Assembly (NCBI RefSeq): GCF_002278075.1
Contig: NZ_CP022990.1
Span: forward strand, 2,928,212-2,992,211
Origin: Paraburkholderia aromaticivorans
GTDB taxonomy: Bacteria; Pseudomonadota; Gammaproteobacteria; Burkholderiales; Burkholderiaceae
DNA length: 64,000 nt
Reading direction: 5' to 3'
This document shows, piece after piece, positions 1 to 8,178 of this stretch. Numbering within the stretch: position 1 is the first letter of the stretch; each line of letters starts with the position of its first letter. The notes below the pieces were generated by a model that was not told the DNA's origin, searched no databases, and saw only the letters and a list, made by a program, of their open reading frames with translations. A program made the position numbers and the translations under genes.

Positions 1-446
1 GCCGCCGGAAATTCGTCGATGCGCGAGGAGTCGAGTTCGACGCGCTCCATCCATTGCGTGGCCGCGTGACGGATATCGCCATAGTGACGCGCGCCGACAG
101 CCATTAACGGCTCGCCGATATTCGCGCCGGCCGAGACGCCGCTACGCAGTCCGTCGCGCGGATTCTGCTGGACGAAGCCCCACTCGGTGCGCATCAGCAA
201 ACGGCGGCGCGGTTCGGATAAAGCCAGCAGGTCGAGCTGCTCGCCATGGGTCGCGGTGTAATGAAGCGAGCCGCTGTCAGCCGCCGTTTTCAGCGCGAGC
301 GCGTTGAGCAGGGTGGTCTTGCCCGAGCCGGATTCACCGACGATGCACAGTACTTCGCCCGGATACAGATCGAAGCCGACGTTCCTGCAGCCGTTGCGGC
401 CGCCGTATTGTTTGGTGAGCGAGCGGGCGCTCAGCAGCGGCGTCAT
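1..446 (-). CDS. phnK: PhnK, C-P lyase ABC-type ATPase (partial, runs off the left edge)
   Basis: About 148 N-terminal codons are visible, beginning MTPLLSARSLTKQYGG at an ATG whose complement is at 444-446. A Walker A motif GESGSGKTT lies near residue 40 and a Q-loop FVQQNPRDG near residue 95. Walker B and the signature motif lie beyond the window. PhnK is the ABC-type subunit that docks on the PhnGHIJ core complex and is needed for phosphonate C-P bond cleavage; it is not a transporter ATPase. Its ATG overlaps the phnJ stop (ATGA), which indicates translational coupling. phnL and phnM are expected further left but cannot be seen. Confidence 0.93.
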   Translation of the reverse strand, partial: MTPLLSARSLTKQYGGRNGCRNVGFDLYPGEVLCIVGESGSGKTTLLNALALKTAADSGSLHYTATHGEQLDLLALSEPRRRLLMRTEWGFVQQNPRDGLRSGVSAGANIGEPLMAVGARHYGDIRHAATQWMERVELDSSRIDEFPA

Positions 447-1366
447 GCGGGTTCTCCGTTGCGTGCTTCGCGCGTCGGCAGATCGAGGTTCGCGTCGCCG
501 CGGCGTTCGTGGCAGTAGTCGCTGTCGGAGCAGACGAACATGCGCTTGCCCGCATCGTCGACGATCATCTCGTCGAGAAAACTTTCCGTCGAACCGCATA
601 GCGCGCAGGCGTGCTGCCACTTCTGCACCTCGAACGGATGATCGTCGAAGTCGAGGCTGCGCACCGGCGTGTACGGCGGAATCGCATGAATGCGCCGTTC
701 GCGGCCGGCGCCGAACAATTGCAGCGCGGGATTCATATGCATCTTCGGGTTGTCGAACTTCGGAATCGGCGAGGGCGAAGCCAGATAGCGGTGGTTGACG
801 ATCACCGGGTAGTCGTAGGTGGTCGCGATGCTGCCGTGATGCACGATGTCTTCATAGAGCTTCACGCTGATCAGGCCGTAGTCGGCGAGCGCATGCAGCT
901 TCTTGCATTCGGCGACGCGCGGTTCGAGGCGATACAGCGGCTCGGGCATCGGCACCTGATAGACCAGAATCTGCCTCTCGGTGAGCGGTGCTTCCGGAAT
1001 GCGGTGACGGGTCTGGATGATCGTCGCGTCGACCGTGCGGCGGGTGGTCGCCACGCCGGTGGTGCGCGCGAAGAAACGGCGTATGTTGACTGCGTTGGTG
1101 GTTTCGTCGGAGCCCTGATCAATGACTTTCAGCGTGTCCTGTCTGCCGATGATCGCCGCGGTGACCTGAATGCCGCCCGTGCCCCAGCCGAACGGCAGCG
1201 GCATTTCACGCGAGGCGAACGGCACCTGATAACCCGGCACGGCCACGGCCTTGAGCAAGGCGCGGCGCAGCATGCGTTTGGTCTGCTCGTCGAGGTACGC
1301 GAAGTTGTAGCCTTCGGCTGCGCTGTCGTACGACGCGTTCGCGTGAGATGTGTCGGGTGCGTTCAT
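443..1366 (-). CDS. phnJ: PhnJ, radical SAM C-P lyase catalytic subunit
   Basis: 307 residues, close to the family length. PhnJ cleaves the C-P bond of 5-phosphoribosyl-1-phosphonate, giving the alkane and the 1,2-cyclic phosphate. The C-terminal cysteine cluster has the exact PhnJ spacing: C254-X2-C257-X21-C279-X5-C285. Three of these hold the Fe4S4 cluster in the known family. A glycine-rich stretch GYQVPFASREMPLPFGWGTGG sits near residues 45-65. The gene overlaps phnI upstream and phnK downstream by ATGA junctions, so the whole minus-strand run is one coupled operon. Confidence 0.97.
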   Translation of the reverse strand: MNAPDTSHANASYDSAAEGYNFAYLDEQTKRMLRRALLKAVAVPGYQVPFASREMPLPFGWGTGGIQVTAAIIGRQDTLKVIDQGSDETTNAVNIRRFFARTTGVATTRRTVDATIIQTRHRIPEAPLTERQILVYQVPMPEPLYRLEPRVAECKKLHALADYGLISVKLYEDIVHHGSIATTYDYPVIVNHRYLASPSPIPKFDNPKMHMNPALQLFGAGRERRIHAIPPYTPVRSLDFDDHPFEVQKWQHACALCGSTESFLDEMIVDDAGKRMFVCSDSDYCHERRGDANLDLPTREARNGEPA

Positions 1367-2550
1367 GCTGCCTGCTCCTGCAGGCCGTCGGATTGATCGG
1401 CAGGTTGATCCGCGCGCTGGTCCGAGTGCGCGTCCGTGCCGTATTCCGGACTTTGCGCGGCATGCCGCGCGCGCAGACGCCGCACGAGTTCCAGCTCCGA
1501 CTGGAAGTCGACGTAGTGGGGCAGCTTCAGATGCTGCACGAAACCGGACGCTTCGACGCTATCGCTATGCGAGAGCATGAATTCGATGTCCTGGGTCGGC
1601 GAGGCCAGCGTTTCACCGAGTTCCTCGCCGCGCAACGCGCGGTCCACGAGCGCCATCGCCATGGCCTTGCGCTCCGAGTGGCCGAACGCGAGGCCGTAGC
1701 CTTGCGTGAAGGCGGGCGCCACCGCGCCGCTGCCGGCGAACTGGTTGATCATCTGGCACTCGGTAACGTCGATGTCGCCGATCTCGACGGCTTCACCCAG
1801 TTCGTCGAGTTCCATTTCCACGGCGATCGTGCCGAAGCGGATCTCGCCCGCGAACGGATGCGAGTGCGCATAGCCGCGCTGCGTCGCATAACCCATGGCG
1901 AGCAGAAAGCCTTCGTCGCCGCGCGCGAGATTTTGCAGACGGGTGGCGCGGCTCGCGGGAAAGGCGAGCGGCTCGCGCGAGAGGTCGCCGGGTTCCGGCG
2001 CGTTCGGCGTGGGACGCTCCTGTTCGATCAGACCTTCCCGGTCGAGCAGGGTGACGACGCGCGGCATGGCCTCTGTCGCAGCTGCGGCGGTTCGATTCGA
2101 AGCTGAAGCCACGCTTGCAACCGGAGCGCCTTCGGCATCACGTTCCGCGAGCAGCGCGAAATCCAGCAGACGCTGCGTGTAATCGTACGTCGCGCCCAGC
2201 AACTGGCCGCCGGGCACGTCCTTGAAAGTCGCCGAAATGCGGCGCTCCACTTGCATCGCTTCGGTATCGACCGGCCGCGTGTAGCCGAAGCGCGGCAGCG
2301 TGGTGCGATACGCGCGCAGCAGGAAGATCGCTTCGACCAGATCGCCGGCGGCCTGCTTGATGGCGAGCGCGGCGAGGTCCTCATCGTAGACGGACCCTTC
2401 GGTCATCACGCGCGCCACCGCGAGGCGCAGTTGTGCGCGAATCTGCGCGACGCTGAGTTCGGCGAGCCGCGTGTCGCCGCGGCGCGCCTTGTCGAGCAGG
2501 CGCCAGGACGCTTCGATCGCGCGTTCTCCACCTTTGACGGCAACGTACAT
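1363..2550 (-). CDS. phnI: PhnI, C-P lyase complex nucleosidase-type subunit
   Basis: Start chosen at MYVAVKGGERAIEASWRLLDK, preceded by AGGTGA and overlapping the phnH stop by one base (TGATG). The open frame upstream of this ATG is not PhnI-like. This gives 395 residues, somewhat longer than the E. coli protein. In the known pathway PhnI, with PhnG, H and L, displaces adenine from ATP by the phosphonate to form the ribose triphosphate phosphonate. The stretch SHPFAGEIRFGTI and the conserved ITECQMINQF-like segment (DIDVTECQMINQF) support the family. The C-terminus overlaps phnJ. Confidence 0.95.
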   Translation of the reverse strand: MYVAVKGGERAIEASWRLLDKARRGDTRLAELSVAQIRAQLRLAVARVMTEGSVYDEDLAALAIKQAAGDLVEAIFLLRAYRTTLPRFGYTRPVDTEAMQVERRISATFKDVPGGQLLGATYDYTQRLLDFALLAERDAEGAPVASVASASNRTAAAATEAMPRVVTLLDREGLIEQERPTPNAPEPGDLSREPLAFPASRATRLQNLARGDEGFLLAMGYATQRGYAHSHPFAGEIRFGTIAVEMELDELGEAVEIGDIDVTECQMINQFAGSGAVAPAFTQGYGLAFGHSERKAMAMALVDRALRGEELGETLASPTQDIEFMLSHSDSVEASGFVQHLKLPHYVDFQSELELVRRLRARHAAQSPEYGTDAHSDQRADQPADQSDGLQEQAA

Positions 2551-3173
2551 CAGTTCACCTTCGCTTGAGTTGTGCGCGGCAGGCCGATCAGGCGCGCGCC
2601 GCAGACGAGATAGCAGTCGACACCGCAAGGAAAAAGCGGTGCGAGGCCGGCGCGTTCGCGCCAGAAACGCTCGGGCAGGCCGAGCGGCGCGATCGTGGTG
2701 GTGTGCTCGATGCCCGGGCCGCTCAACACGACCGGTGCGCCGCCCGTCAGTGCCGCCACGCGGATCAGCAGCGTGACCGATTGCTCGGGCGACTCCGCCG
2801 CGCCGAGCGCGAAGCGCTCCAGCGGCGGCAACGTGGCGGCCTCGTGGATATAGGCAAAGGCCGCTTGCGCCGGTTCGTCCACGAGCGGTGCGCCGGTATG
2901 AAAGCGCAATGCCGAAACCAGCGCCGTATCCGCTTGCGCGAGCCACACGGGCGTGGCGTAGTCGCACAGTGCGAGCAGCGCGGCGAAGGCGGCAAGTTCG
3001 GCACGCGTGGCCGGCGCTTCAGGCAACACGTTCCCGACCACGCCGACCGTGCCCGGCCGCGACAGCGCATCGAGCAAGGTGCGGAACACGGCCTGGGTGT
3101 CGTGCACCGGGTCGGCGAAACCCGGCGTCAAGGTGGATAACGCGGTAGACAACGCAATCTGTGAATTTTCCAT
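2550..3173 (-). CDS. phnH: PhnH, C-P lyase core complex subunit
   Basis: 207 residues starting MENSQIALSTALSTLTPGF, with DPVHDTQAVFRTLLDALSRPG near the N-terminus, which is the conserved opening of PhnH. A longer in-frame extension upstream overlaps phnG and is rejected because the chosen ATG overlaps the phnG TGA by one base, as at the phnH/phnI junction. PhnH forms a dimer in the PhnG2H2I2J2 core complex. It has no known catalytic residues of its own. Confidence 0.95.
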   Translation of the reverse strand: MENSQIALSTALSTLTPGFADPVHDTQAVFRTLLDALSRPGTVGVVGNVLPEAPATRAELAAFAALLALCDYATPVWLAQADTALVSALRFHTGAPLVDEPAQAAFAYIHEAATLPPLERFALGAAESPEQSVTLLIRVAALTGGAPVVLSGPGIEHTTTIAPLGLPERFWRERAGLAPLFPCGVDCYLVCGARLIGLPRTTQAKVN

Positions 3174-3670
3174 CAGTCGCCCCTGACCATCGTGAAGAAT
3201 TCGACGCGCGTGGCCGCGGCGTCCTGTTGCCGCGCGGCGCGTTTCGCCGCCTGCTGCGCGGCAAACGGCTCGATCAGCGTTCGATGTAGAACGGCATGAT
3301 GCTCGGGTATTTGCAGAAGCGCGTCCGCGAGCGCGGCCAGTTCGGCGCGGCGGCGGTCGCGGCCCAGATGGCATGCCACGCCCACGGCCGCGGGGGCCTC
3401 GCCTAACGTGCGCAGACGCAACGTGGCGCGCGTGACCGTGGCTTCGCCGAGATTGAACGGGTCGCCGCTGCCGCCGATCCGCCCGCGCACCATCGCAAGG
3501 CCGATTTCGGGCGGACGCAGCCAGTCATACGTGGGAGGGGGGATGTCCTGCAAGGCGCGCGCGAGGGCGGCTTCGAGATCGGCGCGCGGCGTGCGGGCCA
3601 GCACGGCCATCCATGCGCGCCGGACAGACGCGGGCGGAGCGGAGGAAGGCGAGGCGGAAGTGGCACTCAT
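3173..3670 (-). CDS. phnG: PhnG, C-P lyase core complex subunit
   Basis: 165 residues from the ATG complementary to 3668-3670 (MSATSASPSSAPPASVRRAWMAVLART). An in-frame ATG 39 bases further upstream (to 3709) is possible, but lies only 9 bases from the operator palindrome and has no clear ribosome site. The conserved core PPEIGLAMVRGRIGGSGDPFNLGEATVTRATLRL is the PhnG hallmark. First gene of the phnGHIJK run, so the promoter and PhnF operator must lie directly upstream. Confidence 0.94.
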   Translation of the reverse strand: MSATSASPSSAPPASVRRAWMAVLARTPRADLEAALARALQDIPPPTYDWLRPPEIGLAMVRGRIGGSGDPFNLGEATVTRATLRLRTLGEAPAAVGVACHLGRDRRRAELAALADALLQIPEHHAVLHRTLIEPFAAQQAAKRAARQQDAAATRVEFFTMVRGD

Positions 3671-3717
3671 CGAATTTCCCGTTGATCCAGCGAGTCGACA
3701 TTTGACCATCTATTCAT

Positions 3718-3737
3718 CTAAACGTCTAGACGTTTAG
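3718..3737. promoter_or_regulatory. Perfect 20-bp palindrome, probable PhnF operator
   Basis: Half-site CTAAACGTCT followed immediately by its exact reverse complement. The core GTCTAGAC resembles sites bound by HutC/PhnF-type GntR regulators. It sits between divergent phnG and phnF, 48 bases from the chosen phnG start and 115 bases from phnF. Binding here could control both directions. The match to PhnF is inferred from position and family. Confidence 0.8.
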
Positions 3738-3851
3738 GGGTATGCTTGCGGAGCTCCGTGGCGCCTGCCGGCCGTTTCACATTTCCATCACGGCTTGCGC
3801 ACTACAATGCACGTCATAGCGATTATTTGAACCCAAGGGAATGACAGCACC

Positions 3852-4610
3852 ATGACATCGAACGACAACGCGACGCCGGGCACGATGCTCGAACGCGGCG
3901 CGGGCGTTGCCGTGTGGCGGCAGATCGAACAGATCCTGGCGGCGGAAATCGCCGCCAGCGGTTTCGGCGAAGAAGGGCGCCTGCCGAGCGAGGGCGAACT
4001 CGCCAAACGCTTCGACGTGAACCGGCATACGGTGCGCCGGGCCATGCTGGGTCTTGCCGCGCTGGGGCTCGTCAGTGTCGAGCAGGGGCGCGGCACCTTC
4101 GTGCAACCGGGCGCCATCGACTATACGATTGGCCGCCGCACGCGCTTCACGGAAAACCTGCGCCAGCAGCATCACGCGGCGGCGGGCACGATGTTGTCGG
4201 CCGCGCGCGTGAAGGCCGAGCCGAGCGTGGCGAAGGCGCTGGGTCTGCGGGCTGGCGCGCCGGTCTACCGGATCGAATCGCTGCACGAATCCGACGGCGT
4301 GCCGCTCACGTTCGCGCGCAACTGGTATCCGGCGGCGCGGTTCGCGGACTTGCCGCAGGTGCTGGAGCGGACCGGCAGCATCACCAGATCGATGGCGGAA
4401 TTCGGCGTGAACGATTACCTGCGCAAGTGGAGCCGTATCGGCAGCGTGCTGCCCGAACCGGAGGTGGCGCGCCGCCTGAATATCAACCGTCAGCAGCCGG
4501 TGCTGTGGGTCGAAAACGTCGACGTGGATCTGCAAGGCACGCCGGTCAAATACGGCTTCACGCACTTTGCCGCCGACCGCGTGCAACTGCTGGTGGAGCA
4601 CGATCTGTGA
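3852..4610 (+). CDS. phnF: PhnF, GntR/HutC-family regulator of phosphonate genes
   Basis: 252 residues. An N-terminal winged helix is at about 18-85, with GRLPSEGELAKRFDVNRHTVRRAMLGLAALGLVSVEQGRGTFV. A UTRA effector domain follows from about 105 to 245. The divergent position next to phnGHIJK and the palindrome at 3718-3737 identify the HutC-type protein as PhnF, the usual repressor of these genes. A possible -10 element TACAAT is at 3803-3808. The stop overlaps the GTG start of the next gene. Confidence 0.92.
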   Translation: MTSNDNATPGTMLERGAGVAVWRQIEQILAAEIAASGFGEEGRLPSEGELAKRFDVNRHTVRRAMLGLAALGLVSVEQGRGTFVQPGAIDYTIGRRTRFTENLRQQHHAAAGTMLSAARVKAEPSVAKALGLRAGAPVYRIESLHESDGVPLTFARNWYPAARFADLPQVLERTGSITRSMAEFGVNDYLRKWSRIGSVLPEPEVARRLNINRQQPVLWVENVDVDLQGTPVKYGFTHFAADRVQLLVEHDL

Positions 4611-5329
4611 GCGGCGCCGCATGGGGCGCCGAGGCTCGTTTCGCCGTGTATTACGCACCTTCGAGGGAGTCGGCATGGTGGCAGGCCGGTTCGGCGTGGC
4701 TCGCGCGAGATGCGCAAAGCGGCGAGCGCTGCGAATCGCCGCAACCCGCGCGACTGACGCGAGCGCTCGCCGCGATGACCGAGGCGCCGCGCCGCTACGG
4801 CTGGCATGGCACACTGGTCGCGCCGTTTCGACTCGCCGAGGGCGTGACACAGGCTTACATATTGCAAGCTGCGCGTGAATGGGCGCGCACGCAAAGCGCC
4901 TTCGCGTTGCCGGTGGAGGCCGCGACGCTTGGCGATTTCGTCGCGCTGAGGCCGGCCACCGCACAGGGCGAAGCCCACATTCGCGAGGTGGCGACGAGCG
5001 CGCTGCGAACGCTCGACACCTTGCGCGCGCGGCCGTCCGCCGCCGATCTCGCGCGCCGTCTGGCGGCCCCGCTGAGCGAAAGGCAACGTGCGCTGCTGAT
5101 CGAATGGGGCTATCCCTACGTGTTCGACGAATTCCGTTTTCACATGACGCTCTCCAGTTCGCTCGCCGATGCGCACGAGCGCGCCACGCTGGTCGCATGG
5201 TGGCAGGAGCGAACGCCCGCACTCGGGCCGCTGCCTGTCGATCAGGCCGCGCTCTTCGTCGAGCCGGCCCCGGGCGAGCCGTTCGTGTTGTGGCAGCGTC
5301 TGCCGTTTCAGACCGACGAGGTGAAATAA
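4607..5329 (+). CDS. DUF1045 phosphonate-cluster protein, 2H phosphoesterase-like
   Basis: 240 residues from a GTG at 4607 that overlaps the phnF TGA (GTGA). No ATG in this frame fits. Two HxTL motifs, H67-G-T-L (YGWHGTLVAPF) and H179-M-T-L (FRFHMTLSSSL), are the signature of the 2H phosphoesterase fold. DUF1045 proteins occur regularly in phn clusters, between phnF and phnN as here. Hydrolysis of a cyclic or branched ribose phosphate in the C-P lyase pathway is plausible but is inference. Two bases separate it from phnN. Confidence 0.88.
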   Translation: MSGAAWGAEARFAVYYAPSRESAWWQAGSAWLARDAQSGERCESPQPARLTRALAAMTEAPRRYGWHGTLVAPFRLAEGVTQAYILQAAREWARTQSAFALPVEAATLGDFVALRPATAQGEAHIREVATSALRTLDTLRARPSAADLARRLAAPLSERQRALLIEWGYPYVFDEFRFHMTLSSSLADAHERATLVAWWQERTPALGPLPVDQAALFVEPAPGEPFVLWQRLPFQTDEVK

Positions 5330-5331
5330 CA

Positions 5332-5886
5332 ATGGCAGGTCGTTTGGTCTATGTCATGGGGCCGTCCGGCGCGGGCAAGGATTCGTTGCTGGAGTTTGCC
5401 CGCAAGCGCCTGATGGGCGAGCCGATTCTGTTCGCGCATCGCTATATCACGCGGCCGAGCGGCAATGGCGAAGCGCATGTGGCGTTGAGCGTCGAAGAGT
5501 TTGCGGCGCGCTCCGTGCTCGGCCTGTTCGCGCTCGAATGGTCGAGCCACTCGCTGCGCTATGGCATCGGCATCGAGCTGGATGCGTGGCTGGCGCGCGG
5601 TTGCACGGTGGTCGTCAACGGCTCGCGTCAGTATTTGCAACACGCGCTGGCGCGTTATCCGCATACCGAAGTGGTGCACGTGGACGCCGCACCGCATATT
5701 CTCGAAGCGCGGCTCGGCGCGCGGGCGCGCGAGTCGGCGGAACAGGTGGCGGCGCGGCTCGCGCGCCGTGCGCCGTTCTCGCTGCCGGATGGCGTGCGCT
5801 GTACCACGATCGACAATTCCGGCCCGCTGGATGACGCCGGCCATGCATTGATTGCGTTTCTGCAAGCTGAAGCTGACGTTCAGTAA
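5332..5886 (+). CDS. phnN: PhnN, ribose 1,5-bisphosphokinase
   Basis: 184 residues with a P-loop GPSGAGKDS at about 10-18, typical of PhnN and related to guanylate kinases. It phosphorylates ribose 1,5-bisphosphate to PRPP, the last step that returns the C-P lyase ribose product to metabolism. Conserved RYITRPSGNGE and WSSHSLRYGIG support the call. Co-directional with phnF and DUF1045, and convergent with the LysR gene only 6 bases away. Confidence 0.93.
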   Translation: MAGRLVYVMGPSGAGKDSLLEFARKRLMGEPILFAHRYITRPSGNGEAHVALSVEEFAARSVLGLFALEWSSHSLRYGIGIELDAWLARGCTVVVNGSRQYLQHALARYPHTEVVHVDAAPHILEARLGARARESAEQVAARLARRAPFSLPDGVRCTTIDNSGPLDDAGHALIAFLQAEADVQ

Positions 5887-5892
5887 GCCGTA

Positions 5893-6801
5893 CTATTGGG
5901 CAACCGCCATGCGCTCCCGTGTGGCGTCCTGCAAGCAGGATACGAATTGCAGGACGGCCGGCGTCGGCAATAAATCGCGCCGCGAGATGATGCTGAGGTC
6001 ATAGTTCGGCAGCGCCTCTTCGATCTGCGCGACGCGGATGCCGAGTGGCGCGACCATCTGCGCGAGCGGCCGGGTAAAGCAGCCGATCACGTCGGTTTGC
6101 GAGACCAGCCCGAGCGTCACCGCGAACGACGACGACGCCCGCACCAGCCGCTTCGGCACCGGCAAGCCGTGCGCGTTGAACATCGCCATCATTACACTGT
6201 GGGGAAAGTGATCGGCGCCCACGGTCACGATCCATTCCGCGTCGAGCAGCTCATGCAGGCGCCTCACATTGGCAAGCGGATGCCCGGCGCGCATGGCGAC
6301 GACGAACTGCGTCGAGTAGAGGGGGGCCTGCACCAGATCGCTGTCGAGCGCCTGCACATGATGGATCGCCGCGATATCCAGCGCGCCATTGCGCAAACGC
6401 GCCACTGCATCCGGTATCGTCACTTCTTCCAGATGCAGGTTGACCAGCGGCATCGCGCGGCGGAACTTCGAGACCGCATGCGGCAGCGCCGTGAGGGCGA
6501 TCGACGGCGTGGTGCCCACGCTCACCTTGCCGGCCAGCTCTCCCTTCACCTGCTCGACGGCTTCCACCGTGCGCCGCATATCGCCCAGCAACTGTTCGGC
6601 GCGCGGCAAGAGCGCGAGCCCGCATGCCGTCAATTCGATGCCGCGCACGCTGCGTACCATCAGTTCCGCATTCAGCGCGCTTTCGAGCTCGCGAATGGTA
6701 TGCGTCACCGCCGGCTGCGTCACGCCGAGTTCGCGCGCGGCGGCGCGCAGGCTGCGGTGATGGGCGGCAGCGACGAACGCCTGCAATTGCTGCAGTTTCA
6801 T
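5893..6801 (-). CDS. LysR-family regulator, divergent from the amidohydrolase gene
   Basis: 302 residues from MKLQQLQAFVAAAHHRSLRAAARELGVTQPAVTHTI. A longer reading to 6852 adds 17 unlikely residues. Winged helix-turn-helix at about 1-60, substrate-binding domain from about 90. The divergent neighbour is an M20 amidohydrolase, so it probably controls that gene; the effector is unknown. Related in style to CbbR/Cbl-type LysR proteins, but the subgroup cannot be fixed. Confidence 0.9.
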   Translation of the reverse strand: MKLQQLQAFVAAAHHRSLRAAARELGVTQPAVTHTIRELESALNAELMVRSVRGIELTACGLALLPRAEQLLGDMRRTVEAVEQVKGELAGKVSVGTTPSIALTALPHAVSKFRRAMPLVNLHLEEVTIPDAVARLRNGALDIAAIHHVQALDSDLVQAPLYSTQFVVAMRAGHPLANVRRLHELLDAEWIVTVGADHFPHSVMMAMFNAHGLPVPKRLVRASSSFAVTLGLVSQTDVIGCFTRPLAQMVAPLGIRVAQIEEALPNYDLSIISRRDLLPTPAVLQFVSCLQDATRERMAVAQ

Positions 6802-6818
6802 GGGGGTAATCCCGTATA

Positions 6819-6830
6819 TAACGGTTGTTA
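6819..6830. promoter_or_regulatory. Candidate LysR box TAAC-N4-GTTA
   Basis: A dyad TAAC-GGTT-GTTA in an AT-rich patch, with T-N11-A spacing in the wider sequence. It lies 17 bases upstream of the LysR start and about 105 bases upstream of the amidohydrolase start, the usual place for a LysR activator and autorepressor site. Confidence 0.5.
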
Positions 6831-6935
6831 ATCGGGGTGAAAAAAACAGCATCTTATTCGAACCAGACGGCGTGGCTATAGTGCTCGCCTGTTTGCCGCG
6901 CTTCGACGCGGCCGTGAACCCATGGAGTCTTAGAG

Positions 6936-8126
6936 ATGAGCGAAGCCGCGCGTTTTACCGAAGTGTCCGACCTGGTGCCTGCCGCCGAGAGCCTGCGCGA
7001 GATCCGCCATCACATTCACCACCACCCGGAACTGGCTTACGAGGAACACCAGACGGGCGCACTGGTGGCCGACAAGCTCGAGCAATGGGGCTGGCAGGTC
7101 ACGCGCGGCGTCGGCCAAACCGGTGTGGTGGGCACGCTGAAGGTGGGTGACGGCAAGCGCAGCATCGGCATTCGCGCCGACATGGACGCGTTGCCGATCA
7201 TCGAGCAAACCGGCTTGCCGTATGCGAGCGGCACGCACGGCAAGATGCACGCATGCGGCCACGACGGCCACACCACCATGCTGCTCGGCGCGGCGCAACG
7301 TCTGGCGGCCACGCGCAACTTTTCGGGCACGGTGCATCTGTACTTTCAGCCGGCCGAGGAGAGCGGCATCGACAGCGGCGCGCTGAAGATGATCAACGAC
7401 GGCCTGTTCGAGCGCTTTCCCTGTGACGCCGTGTTCGGCGTGCACAACCATCCTGGCGAGGAGCCGGGCGTGCTGCTGTTTCGCAAAGGGCCGTTCATGT
7501 CGGCGGGCGACAAGGCGATCATCACGATCGAAGGCGTGGGCGGCCACGCGGCGCGTCCGCATCTGACGGTCGATCCGGTCGTGGTGGCGGCGAGCATCGT
7601 GATGGCGTTGCAGACCATCGTCGCGCGCAACGTCGACCCGTCGCAACCGGCGGTGGTGACGGTCGGTTCCATGCATGCGGGCACCGCGAACAACGTGATC
7701 TCGAGCAGCGCGAAGCTGGAGTTGAGCGTGCGCTCGTTCAGCCCCGAAGTGCGCGCGCTGTTGAAGAAGCGCATTACGGAGCTCGCCGAATCCCAGGCCG
7801 CGAGCTATGGCGGCAAGGCGGTGGTGGAATATATCGAAGGCTATCCGGTCGTGGTCAATTCGGATGCCGAAACGGATTTCGCGGTGGAAGTGGCTCGCGA
7901 ACTGGTCGGCGATGACAATGTGGTCGCGCAGACCGACATCCTGATGGGCAGCGAAGATTTTGCCTTCATGCTGCAGAAGCGGCCGGGCACGTTCTTGCGG
8001 ATCGGCAATGGCGCCGGCGAGGACGGCTGCATGGTGCACAACCCGCATTACGACTTCAACGACCGCAATCTGCCGGTCGGCGCGGCGTTCTGGACGCGGC
8101 TGGTGGAGCGCTATCTGGGTCGGTGA
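6936..8126 (+). CDS. M20 family amidohydrolase (hippurate hydrolase/aminoacylase type)
   Basis: 396 residues, typical of the M20D amidohydrolase/carboxypeptidase group. Metal-site motifs are present: HPEL at 30-33, GIRADMDALP near 78-87, HACGHDGHT at 105-113, QPAEES at 138-143 and H170 in GVHNHPG. The family removes acyl groups from N-acyl amino acids such as hippurate or acetyl-amino acids; the exact substrate cannot be told from sequence. No signal peptide, so cytoplasmic. A divergent LysR gene probably regulates it. Confidence 0.93.
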   Translation: MSEAARFTEVSDLVPAAESLREIRHHIHHHPELAYEEHQTGALVADKLEQWGWQVTRGVGQTGVVGTLKVGDGKRSIGIRADMDALPIIEQTGLPYASGTHGKMHACGHDGHTTMLLGAAQRLAATRNFSGTVHLYFQPAEESGIDSGALKMINDGLFERFPCDAVFGVHNHPGEEPGVLLFRKGPFMSAGDKAIITIEGVGGHAARPHLTVDPVVVAASIVMALQTIVARNVDPSQPAVVTVGSMHAGTANNVISSSAKLELSVRSFSPEVRALLKKRITELAESQAASYGGKAVVEYIEGYPVVVNSDAETDFAVEVARELVGDDNVVAQTDILMGSEDFAFMLQKRPGTFLRIGNGAGEDGCMVHNPHYDFNDRNLPVGAAFWTRLVERYLGR

Positions 8127-8178
8127 CCCCGGGGTGAAGCCGCGCCGCGCCGTCATGGCACGGCGCCGGCCGTCGAGA

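Noticed and set aside
3777..5222. 481-codon minus-strand frame opposite phnF and DUF1045
   Set aside because: Shadow frame; both plus-strand genes are recognised.
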